A stretch of DNA of 5,410 nucleotides, from contig CATOMC010000030.1 in NCBI GenBank assembly GCA_951801245.1, positions 1 to 5,410 on the forward strand. Reading direction: 5' to 3'. Shown piece after piece: positions 1 through 5,410 of the stretch. Position 1 is the stretch's first letter. Every line of letters begins with the position of its first letter. The DNA is from an uncultured Lachnospiraceae bacterium (GTDB lineage Bacteria; Bacillota_A; Clostridia; Lachnospirales; Lachnospiraceae). A program made the position numbers and the translations under genes. Under the pieces are notes generated by a model. That model did not search any database. It saw only the letters and a program-made list of their open reading frames with translations, and had not been told where the DNA came from.

Positions 1-64
1 GTAGAAACCCTAAAGAAAAGAGAAATGGTGATCGTTGAAAACATAAAAAAGATATTTATGGGCA

Positions 65-87
65 CACCGGCTATATTTTAGCCGGTG
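65..87 (+). other. Hairpin A inside the left repeat
   Basis: CACCGGCTA (65-73) and TAGCCGGTG (79-87) form a perfect 9-bp stem around the 5-nt loop TATTT. On the + strand the right arm starts on the TAG that closes the 26-residue open frame. There is no adjacent T run downstream, so it is not a classical intrinsic terminator in this orientation. It could be a structural element of a transposon end. Confidence 0.7.
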
Positions 88-100
88 CTATACCCGTTGC

Positions 101-118
101 TTCAGCCGGAAGGCTGAA
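101..118 (+). other. Hairpin B inside the left repeat
   Basis: TTCAGCC (101-107) and GGCTGAA (112-118) form a perfect 7-bp stem with a GGAA tetraloop. It lies 7 bases from the inner edge of the inverted repeat, after a 13-nt spacer from hairpin A. Imperfect or short palindromes near element ends are typical of IS200/IS605 (HUH transposase) elements and of terminator-like IS ends. Which of these applies cannot be decided here. Confidence 0.65.
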
Positions 119-154
119 CTGTTACCAAAAATTGTGCAAAATCCATAAATGTTA

Positions 155-183
155 TTGAAATTGTTGATAAAATTTAGTAAAAT
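155..183 (+). promoter_or_regulatory. Sigma-A-type promoter of the EF-G-like gene
   Basis: TTGAAA (155-160) and TAAAAT (178-183) are each close to the vegetative consensus and are separated by exactly 17 bp in AT-rich DNA. The predicted transcription start is near 190, which leaves a leader of about 150 nt before the gene. The -35 box lies only about 30 bp inside the boundary of the left repeat, so the promoter is intact and travels with the gene rather than with the repeat. Confidence 0.65.
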
Positions 184-324
184 ATAAATGCAATTTGATT
201 TTGCAGGCGAAGAAGATTGAAAAATCAGCGGGATCTTTGTTTTTTCGATCGGCGGTTTTCTTCAAAGCACAGAATTGTTTTGAGGGGGAGTGGTTTTCGC
301 CGGTTATGCCAGAATAACAGAATT

Positions 325-330
325 GGAGGA
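325..330 (+). promoter_or_regulatory. Ribosome binding site that fixes the EF-G-like start
   Basis: GGAGGA lies 9 nt before the ATG at 340. The same frame stays open upstream to a TTG at 217, but that would add 41 residues with no resemblance to the EF-G N-terminus and has no good Shine-Dalgarno sequence. From 340 the P-loop falls at residues 16-23, as expected for the family. Confidence 0.85.
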
Positions 331-339
331 TTACAAGAC

Positions 340-2433
340 ATGAATGTTTACACAACGGATAAGATTCGTAATGTGGTTTTGCTGGGGCATGGTGGATGCG
401 GCAAGACCAGTCTGGTGGAGGCGATGGCCTACCTGTCCGGCATTACATCCAGAATGGGAAAGGTTGCTGACGGGAACACCGTGAGTGATTTTGGTAAGGA
501 GGAACAGAAACGCCAGATATCCATAGCCACTTCTGTTGTTCCTATCGAGTGGGAGGGTGTGAAGATTAATATATTAGATTCTCCCGGTTTCTTTGATTTT
601 GTGGGTGAAGTTGAAGAAGCGGTCAGTGCTGCAGATGCTGCGGTCATCGTAGTGTCCGGTAAAGCCGGTGTTGAAGTGGGCACAGAGAAAGCATGGGAAA
701 TCTGCGATAAATATAAACTTCCCAGATTTGTGTTCGTGACAGATATGGATATTGATAACGCGTCATTCAGACAGGTCGTAGAGAATATGACCGAGAAGTA
801 TGGTAAGAAGATGGCTCCTTTTCATCTGCCCATCCGTGAGAATGAGAAATTTGTAGGGTATATCAATGTCATCACCGAACAGGCATACCGTTGGGAAGGC
901 AAAGAAGTGGTAGAATGCGAGATGCCCGAGTACAGTAAGGCAAATCTGCAGTTGTGCCGTGATACCTTGATGGAGGCAGTGGCGGAGACCAGCGAAGATT
1001 TCATGGAGCGTTACTTTAACGGGGATACCTTCTCAGAGGCAGAGATTCGTGCAGCACTTCGTACGAACGTGATGGATGGCAGCGTTGTTCCTATGTCTAT
1101 GGGATCGAATGTGCTCTGTCAGGGAATTTTCACTTTGCTTGATGATATTGTGAAATATATGCCAAGCCCGGAGAACAGAGAACTTGCAGGAGTCGACTTA
1201 AAGACCAACGAGATTTTCCAGGCAAATTATGATTTCTCCAAACCGAAGTCCGCTTATATTTTCAAGACCATCGTGGATCCTTTCATCGGTAAATACTCAC
1301 TGGTCAAGGTTTGCTCCGGTGTGTTAAAGAGCGACGATGTGATTTATAACGATGAAAAGGAAGTGGAAGAGAAGGTTAATAAACTCTACGTTATGCAGGG
1401 TAACAAACCGATCGAAATCAAGGAGCTTCACGCAGGTGATATCGGAGCGATCGCGAAGCTGACAGCGGCCAGAACCGGCAATACCCTTTCTACCAAGGCC
1501 AGAACCATCCGTTATGGTAAGACAGAGATCTCCACGCCTTATACATACAAACGGTATCGGGCAAAGAACAAGGGAGATGTGGATAAAGTATCCCAGGCAC
1601 TGCAGAAGATGAAGCACGAGGATCAGACACTCTGGATCGTCAATGATGGAGAAAATAAGCAGACGCTGTTGTATGGTATGGGCGATCTGCATCTGGAAGT
1701 CATCGCAAGCCGTCTGTTAAATGAATATAAGGTAGAGATAGAGCTGACAGATCCTAAGATTGCATACCGTGAGACCATCAGGAAGAAATCTGATGTGGAG
1801 TACAAGTATAAGAAACAGTCCGGCGGACATGGACAGTATGGTCATGTAAAGATGCGTTTTGAGGCTTCCGGCGATCTGGAAAGTCCGTATACATTTGAGC
1901 AGGAAGTTGTGGGCGGTGCCGTGCCGAAGAATTATTTCCCGGCAGTGGAGAAAGGATTGCAGGATTCCGTGTCTGCAGGGCCTTTGGCAGCGTATCCGGT
2001 TGTTGGCGTGAAAGCGGTACTTTACGACGGTTCTTATCATCCGGTAGATTCTTCTGAGATGGCCTTTAAGATGGCGACCATTCAGGCATTTAAGAAGGGA
2101 TTTATGGAGGCAGGGCCGGTGCTCTTAGAGCCTATCGCAAACCTGCAGGTGACGGTACCGGATTCCTACACAGGAGATGTGATGGGTGATCTGAATAAGA
2201 GAAGAGGACGCGTGCTTGGCATGAATCCCGCAGGAAGCGGCAAGACTGTGGTGGAGGCAGATATTCCAGTGGCAAGCCTGAACGGTTATTGCACGGATCT
2301 TCGTTCCATGACAGGCGGACGCGGCACTTACAAATATGAGTTTGCAAGATATGAGCAGGCACCCAGTGATGTACAGGAGAAGGAAGTGGCGGCAAGGGCG
2401 AAGGCTGTTGCGGAAGCCAATGTAGATGCGTAG
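340..2433 (+). CDS. Elongation factor G-like translational GTPase (EF-G paralogue, fusA2-like)
   Basis: This is a complete 697-residue protein of the usual EF-G length. The G domain starts with the P-loop GHGGCGKTS (16-24). Domain II is about 300-395, domain III about 400-475 with GMGDLHLEV (446-454), domain IV about 476-597 with KQSGGHGQYG (492-501) and HPVDSSEMAF (567-576), and domain V about 598-675 with GDLNKRRGR (616-624) and TDLRSMTGGRG (652-662). The His at the tip of domain IV (567) is kept, which supports ribosome binding and possibly translocation. The GTPase motifs are altered. G3 is DSPGF (80-84), so the catalytic His of canonical DTPGH is Phe. G4 is TDMD (134-137) instead of NKxD. 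The switch I RGIT motif reads RQIS (58-61). A GHxG-type P-loop and a changed G3 are features I associate with EF-G2-type paralogues. Known paralogues vary in role, including weak translocation, recycling or stress functions, so the function here is open. The gene has its own promoter and is followed by a hairpin, so it is probably monocistronic. It differs from the ribosomal-protection (TetM) group in its G-domain motifs. Confidence 0.93.
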   Translation: MNVYTTDKIRNVVLLGHGGCGKTSLVEAMAYLSGITSRMGKVADGNTVSDFGKEEQKRQISIATSVVPIEWEGVKINILDSPGFFDFVGEVEEAVSAADAAVIVVSGKAGVEVGTEKAWEICDKYKLPRFVFVTDMDIDNASFRQVVENMTEKYGKKMAPFHLPIRENEKFVGYINVITEQAYRWEGKEVVECEMPEYSKANLQLCRDTLMEAVAETSEDFMERYFNGDTFSEAEIRAALRTNVMDGSVVPMSMGSNVLCQGIFTLLDDIVKYMPSPENRELAGVDLKTNEIFQANYDFSKPKSAYIFKTIVDPFIGKYSLVKVCSGVLKSDDVIYNDEKEVEEKVNKLYVMQGNKPIEIKELHAGDIGAIAKLTAARTGNTLSTKARTIRYGKTEISTPYTYKRYRAKNKGDVDKVSQALQKMKHEDQTLWIVNDGENKQTLLYGMGDLHLEVIASRLLNEYKVEIELTDPKIAYRETIRKKSDVEYKYKKQSGGHGQYGHVKMRFEASGDLESPYTFEQEVVGGAVPKNYFPAVEKGLQDSVSAGPLAAYPVVGVKAVLYDGSYHPVDSSEMAFKMATIQAFKKGFMEAGPVLLEPIANLQVTVPDSYTGDVMGDLNKRRGRVLGMNPAGSGKTVVEADIPVASLNGYCTDLRSMTGGRGTYKYEFARYEQAPSDVQEKEVAARAKAVAEANVDA

Positions 2434-2447
2434 TTTATAGGATTCAA

Positions 2448-2478
2448 AATGGAGCAGGGCTGACAGACCTGCTCCATT
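2448..2478 (+). terminator. Probable intrinsic terminator after the EF-G-like gene
   Basis: AATGGAGCAGG (2448-2458) and CCTGCTCCATT (2468-2478) make a perfect 11-bp stem with a 9-nt loop, 14 nt after the stop codon. The downstream U tract is poor (TTGATGTTAG), so termination may be partial. The partly symmetric A/T flanks suggest it could also act on the other strand. Position and stem strength support a transcription boundary between this gene and the next pair. Confidence 0.65.
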
Positions 2479-2515
2479 GATGTTAGTACATGATACAAAT
2501 CGGGAATGATATCCC

Positions 2516-2544
2516 TTTTCAAGATAAGGGCGAAATGATAAGAT
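2516..2544 (+). promoter_or_regulatory. Extended -10 promoter for the BMP-domain/phosphoesterase pair
   Basis: TTTTCA (2516-2521, four of six consensus bases) is separated by 17 bp from TAAGAT (2539-2544), which is preceded by TGA to give the extended -10 form TGnTAAGAT. The predicted start is near 2551, leaving a leader of about 40 nt. A short inverted repeat, CCCTT (2513-2517) and AAGGG (2526-2530), overlaps the -35 box and may be an operator. Confidence 0.5.
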
Positions 2545-2589
2545 AGGAGTACGTAAAGATTGTTTGGGACAGAATAAGGAGGGGACATC

Positions 2590-4569
2590 ATGGCAGCGAC
2601 TGAATATGCAACAGCATTAAAACAGGGACGGCGCAGTTATCGTACTGCTGTTACGAAGGGGGAATATCCGTATCTTCCGGTACTGGATGATATCATATCT
2701 TATACGGAGGTCGCATCAATAGATAATCTGGGAATCATGGACATTCCCATCTCCAAGATTGTAGGGACGAAGACGGTGGGGCGGTCCAATGCCTTTGCCA
2801 ATAATTTTATGCCGCTTCTTCCGGAAGAGTCGGAGTTTGGACGAAAATGGGCGGCTGTATACAATCATCAGATTGATGCTGGTATCAATGATCCGATCAT
2901 TGCTTACGAATTTATGAATCAGTTTTATGTGCAGGAAGGTAACAAGCGGGTCAGTGTGATGAAATACTTAAAGACCTACAGCCTTCCGGCAAGTGTTACC
3001 CGCCTGGTACCCAAAAGGTCGGAGGACAAAGAAAACCAGTTGTATTATGAGTTTCTGGATTTCTATGAGGTGTCACATAGCTACGATGTGTGCTTTTATA
3101 AGGAGGGCAGTTATCAGAAACTTTTGAAATATATGGGGAAGAAGGAAGGGGAACCCTGGAGTGATGATGACAGAATGAACTTTCATTCTGCCTGTTATAA
3201 TTTTGAACTTGCTTTCCAAAAGGCTCATGGCGGGAAACTGGATATCAATGTTTCCGATGCGTTTCTTATTTATGTGGAGATTTATGGGTATCAGAAAGTG
3301 ATAGCACAGACGGAACAGGAGATAAGCCGCTCGCTCCAGAAGATGTGGACGGAGATTACGTTAGCAGACCAGGGAAGCCAGGTAGAACTTGTACAGAATC
3401 CGGAGAATGTAAAGTCCAATCTTTTGAATAAACTGCTCCCTCTGTGGATCCCGGATTCTTTGAAGATTGCGTTTATTTACACAAAGACCAGGGAGACTTC
3501 CAGTTGGGCGTATGCGCACGAATTGGGCAGACTTTATCTGGAGCAGGCTTTTGCCGGCAAGATAAAGACTATGGCCTTTGAGAATGCAGACACGGAGGCC
3601 CAGGTGGAGGAGGCTATCAACCTGGCCGTCGCTGGGGGGTGCGAATTGATCTTTACAACAGCGACTCAGATGGTCAACCAGAGTGTGCGTTCCGCCATCC
3701 AGTATCCGAAAGTGAAAATATACAACTGCTCCATCAAGATGTCTTATTCGTCCATCTGTACTTATTATGCGAGAATGTATGAATCCAAATTCCTGATGGG
3801 TGCGATTGCGGCGGCGCTGTCACGGACTGACAGACTCGGATATGTGGCTGATTATCCTATTTACGGGGCGTTAGCCAATATCAATGCCTTTGCCTTGGGA
3901 GCGAAAATGATCAATCCTTATGTGAAGATACATCTGGAGTGGACGAAGGTCAAAGGAACGGATGCCAGGGAAAGGCTGAAACAGGAGGGCATCGTATTTG
4001 TGTCCGATAATGATATGATCACACCTCAGAAAGCTTCCAGAGAATACGGACTTTATGTGAAAAAGGAAGACGGGACCCTTGAGAACCTGGCCACACCGGT
4101 CTGGGACTGGGGGAAATTCTATGAGCGGATCATCAAAAATATATTCAGCGGCGGCAGTACGGAATCGGACGCGCAGAAAGGGAAGAAAGCGGTCAATTAC
4201 TGGTGGGGCATGTCAGCGGATGTGATCGATGTGATTTGTTCCAAATCCATGCCGGGCGGTACGGCAAGACTGATTGAACTTCTCAAAAAGTCTATCCGCA
4301 GCGGAGAATTCCAGCCATTTGGCGGGCCAATCTACGCGCAGGGCGGGATCTTGCAATGTAAAAAGGGAGAATATCTGGGAGCGGATGAGATCATTACCAT
4401 GGACTGGCTTACGGAGAATGTGATCGGAAAGATTCCGGAATTGGAGGAATTAGAGGAGGACGCGTTGGAACTGGTAGCCTTCCAGGGAATTAAAGTGGAT
4501 GAATCAGGCACGGACAAAAAGGCAGGTACGCAGAGTGAAAAGCCGGATGGGAGCGTAGGAGCAGAATGA
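2590..4569 (+). CDS. Cytoplasmic BMP/Med-like domain protein with a ParB-like N-terminal region
   Basis: This is a complete 659-residue protein with a strong ribosome site, AAGGAGGGG (2576-2584), 5 nt before ATG. Residues 45-135 resemble the ParB/sulfiredoxin-like fold; the key stretch is FYVQEGNKRVSVMKYL (112-127), like the ParB 'dGnhR' core. Residues 140-285 are mostly helical with no family I can name. From about 291 (KIAFIYTKT) to about 600 the protein resembles the BMP family (PnrA/Med, periplasmic-binding-protein fold), with WAYAHELGR (306-314) and LIFTTATQM (353-361) as the clearest signatures. The C-terminus (616-659) is acidic and polar. Classical BMP proteins are exported lipoproteins that bind nucleosides for ABC importers. 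This one has no signal peptide, lipobox or membrane segment, so it should act in the cytosol, as a sensor or binding protein by inference. Its stop overlaps the start of the phosphoesterase (ATGA), so the two are translationally coupled. The ligand is unknown, and no transporter genes lie in the window. Confidence 0.85.
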   Translation: MAATEYATALKQGRRSYRTAVTKGEYPYLPVLDDIISYTEVASIDNLGIMDIPISKIVGTKTVGRSNAFANNFMPLLPEESEFGRKWAAVYNHQIDAGINDPIIAYEFMNQFYVQEGNKRVSVMKYLKTYSLPASVTRLVPKRSEDKENQLYYEFLDFYEVSHSYDVCFYKEGSYQKLLKYMGKKEGEPWSDDDRMNFHSACYNFELAFQKAHGGKLDINVSDAFLIYVEIYGYQKVIAQTEQEISRSLQKMWTEITLADQGSQVELVQNPENVKSNLLNKLLPLWIPDSLKIAFIYTKTRETSSWAYAHELGRLYLEQAFAGKIKTMAFENADTEAQVEEAINLAVAGGCELIFTTATQMVNQSVRSAIQYPKVKIYNCSIKMSYSSICTYYARMYESKFLMGAIAAALSRTDRLGYVADYPIYGALANINAFALGAKMINPYVKIHLEWTKVKGTDARERLKQEGIVFVSDNDMITPQKASREYGLYVKKEDGTLENLATPVWDWGKFYERIIKNIFSGGSTESDAQKGKKAVNYWWGMSADVIDVICSKSMPGGTARLIELLKKSIRSGEFQPFGGPIYAQGGILQCKKGEYLGADEIITMDWLTENVIGKIPELEELEEDALELVAFQGIKVDESGTDKKAGTQSEKPDGSVGAE

Positions 4570-5165
4570 AAATCTTAGTACTTGCCGACCAGAAATCTAA
4601 ATACCTGTATGATTTCTATGAGCCGGATAAACTGAAAGATGTGGATCTGATCATCTCCTGCGGAGACCTGCCGCCGGAATATCTGTCTTTCTTCGTGACC
4701 CTTTGTAATGTACCGCTTCTGTATGTCAGGGGAAATCATGACGGGAAGTATGAGAAGACACCGCCGGAAGGCTGTATTTGTATTGAGGATGATATCTATG
4801 TGTACCAGGGGATCCGCATCCTCGGGCTTGGCGGTTCCATGGAATATCTGCCAAGGGCGGCCAATCAGTATTCTGAGACGAAGATGAGAAAGCGGCTCTG
4901 GAAACTGCAGTATAAGCTGTGGCGAAACAGGGGGTTTGATATTCTGGTGACCCATGCGCCGGCCCATCAGATCAATGATCTGGAAGATCTTCCCCACCGC
5001 GGGTTTGCGGTTTTTCGTACCCTGATGGAGAAATATAAGCCGAAGTTTTTCTTCCACGGGCACGTACATGCCAATTACAGCAGGAATTTTAAGCGGATCG
5101 ACAAGTATGAGGAGACAACGATCGTCAATGCGTTTGAGTATTATATTGTGGAGTACGAAGCGTAG
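4566..5165 (+). CDS. Calcineurin-like metallophosphoesterase family protein
   Basis: This is a complete 199-residue, single-domain protein. The metallophosphoesterase motifs appear in order: D8-Q-K10 (canonical DxH), G33-D34 (GDLPPEY), GNHD at 56-59, VTHAP with H130, and GHVH at 165-168. These residues bind two metal ions and hydrolyse phosphomonoesters or phosphodiesters in the family. The first motif has Lys instead of His, so one metal ligand is missing; the rest of the site is intact. There is no signal peptide, so it acts in the cytosol. The start is the ATG that overlaps the preceding stop in ATGA, with AGGAG (4557-4561) 4 nt upstream, inside the previous gene. Coupling to the BMP-domain gene implies matched amounts and a linked function. 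The substrate (cyclic nucleotide, nucleotide, phosphoprotein or RNA end) cannot be inferred from the sequence. Confidence 0.9.
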   Translation: MKILVLADQKSKYLYDFYEPDKLKDVDLIISCGDLPPEYLSFFVTLCNVPLLYVRGNHDGKYEKTPPEGCICIEDDIYVYQGIRILGLGGSMEYLPRAANQYSETKMRKRLWKLQYKLWRNRGFDILVTHAPAHQINDLEDLPHRGFAVFRTLMEKYKPKFFFHGHVHANYSRNFKRIDKYEETTIVNAFEYYIVEYEA

Positions 5166-5180
5166 AGGCACAGGATATAG

Positions 5181-5195
5181 TTGCCGAAAGGGCAA
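5181..5195 (+). other. Small hairpin just after the phosphoesterase gene
   Basis: TTGCC (5181-5185) and GGCAA (5191-5195) form a 5-bp stem with a GAAAG loop, 15 nt after the stop codon. No T run follows, so it is a weak candidate for an mRNA 3' end structure rather than a standard intrinsic terminator. Confidence 0.3.
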
Positions 5196-5231
5196 TAGTG
5201 GGATATAAGGGGCATATACTTCTGATTCTGC

Positions 5232-5264
5232 ATATTGGAAAATAGAATATTTTCTATATTGGAA
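5232..5264 (+). repeat. Short direct repeat flanking an AT-rich hairpin
   Basis: ATATTGGAA occurs at 5232-5240 and again at 5256-5264. Between and overlapping them, GAAAATA (5238-5244) and TATTTTC (5248-5254) form a 7-bp stem with a 3-nt loop. The stretch 5166-5283 holds no gene. This could be a protein-binding site or simply low-complexity AT-rich DNA. Confidence 0.4.
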
Positions 5265-5283
5265 GCATTGCTGACCAAATTGC

Positions 5284-5408
5284 GTAACAGTTCAGCCTTC
5301 CGGCTGAAGCAACGGGTATAGCACCGGCTAAAATATAGCCGGTGTGCCCATAAATATCTTTTTTATGTTTTCAACGATCACCATTTCTCTTTTCTTTAGG
5401 GTTTCTAC
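5284..5408 (-). repeat. Right copy of the perfect 125-bp inverted repeat
   Basis: This is the exact reverse complement of 1-125 and ends two bases before the window does. Hairpin B falls at 5291-5308 and hairpin A at 5322-5344. Read on the minus strand, the frame open in the left copy runs from 5408 to a TAG at 5330-5328. Read on the plus strand, hairpin A is followed 14 nt later by a six-T run (5359-5364), so the copy might also stop transcripts leaving the phosphoesterase gene, though the spacing is too long for a standard terminator. The inner edges of both copies face the three genes, so the presumed parent elements point toward each other. From 5284 to the window end is 127 bases, a length that matches a common assembler k-mer. 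Confidence 0.9.
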
Positions 5409-5410
5409 CA

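Larger units (their letters stand above)
1..125 (+). repeat. Left copy of a perfect 125-bp terminal inverted repeat, probably one end of a multicopy element
   Basis: These bases are the exact reverse complement of 5284-5408; position n pairs with 5409-n throughout. The match stops at 126 (c), whose partner 5283 (c) does not pair, so 125/126 is the inner boundary. The outer boundary is not seen because the window starts inside the repeat. The unit holds two hairpins (65-87 and 101-118) and ends in GTTAC at the inner edge. Frame 1 is open from base 1 to a TAG at 79-81, giving 26 residues that could be the C-terminal tail of a truncated protein, followed by the hairpins. That order (ORF tail, stop, hairpins, boundary) would suit the end of an insertion sequence. 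I do not recognise the peptide, so the element's family is unassigned. An exact match this long in non-selected DNA implies a recent duplication, gene conversion or an assembly effect. Confidence 0.9.

Noticed and set aside
40..81. Resemblance of the repeat-encoded peptide segment IFMGTP to the N-terminus of methionyl-tRNA formyltransferase
   Set aside because: Only six residues agree and a stop codon follows within a few codons inside a hairpin. It is a chance match.
232..252. T-rich stretch in the leader as an attenuator terminator
   Set aside because: No stable GC-rich hairpin precedes the T run; only 4-5 bp stems are possible.
217..339. N-terminal extension of the EF-G-like protein from a TTG at 217
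   Set aside because: The extra 41 residues are basic and Cys-containing, unlike any EF-G N-terminus, and there is no good ribosome site at 217. The ATG at 340 has GGAGGA at 9 nt spacing and places the P-loop correctly.
1324..1692. 122-codon minus-strand open frame inside the EF-G-like gene
   Set aside because: It is antisense to conserved EF-G domains II and III, with no recognisable motif and no plausible translation signals.
4575..5195. 206-codon open frame on the minus strand opposite the phosphoesterase
   Set aside because: It lies antisense to a gene with clear catalytic motifs, and its translation resembles no family I know. It is a shadow of the codon pattern.
1..5410. Linear phage or plasmid genome with terminal inverted repeats
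   Set aside because: The interior holds only cellular-type genes with no replication, terminal-protein, packaging or structural gene.

Overview
The window looks like chromosomal DNA from a Gram-positive Bacillota anaerobe, most likely a Clostridia/Lachnospiraceae-type gut bacterium. The reasons are strong AGGAGG-type ribosome sites, moderate GC content, sigma-A-like promoters, and proteins whose architecture resembles families I associate with that group: an EF-G paralogue with a GHGG-type P-loop, a cytoplasmic BMP-domain protein with a ParB-like N-terminus, and a small metallophosphoesterase. This assignment rests on resemblance only; no search was run.

Layout. Bases 1-125 and 5284-5408 are exact reverse complements, and each carries two hairpins plus a short open reading-frame tail. 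Inside them lie three complete genes, all on the + strand. A sigma-A-like promoter (155-183) and a leader of about 150 nt precede an EF-G-like GTPase (340-2433). A hairpin, probably a terminator (2448-2478), and a second promoter (2516-2544) separate it from a two-gene unit: a ParB-like/BMP-domain protein (2590-4569), whose stop codon overlaps the start of a calcineurin-like metallophosphoesterase (4566-5165). A 118-bp non-coding stretch leads into the right-hand repeat.

How the parts may fit. The GTPase keeps all five EF-G domains and the translocase landmarks of domains III-V, but its GTP-hydrolysis and guanine-recognition motifs are altered, so it is probably not the main translocase. The second and third genes are translationally coupled. 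They may form a cytosolic pair in which a possible nucleoside-binding protein works with a phosphoesterase, but the substrate cannot be read from the sequence.

The most striking structural fact is the perfect 125-bp inverted repeat reaching both ends of the window. The simplest reading is that the genes lie between two oppositely oriented copies of one multicopy element, probably the ends of an insertion sequence, and that the window is a contig broken inside those copies. A mobile or invertible cassette and an amplification or assembly artefact remain possible. No transposase, recombinase, CRISPR array, tRNA or rRNA gene is visible in the window.
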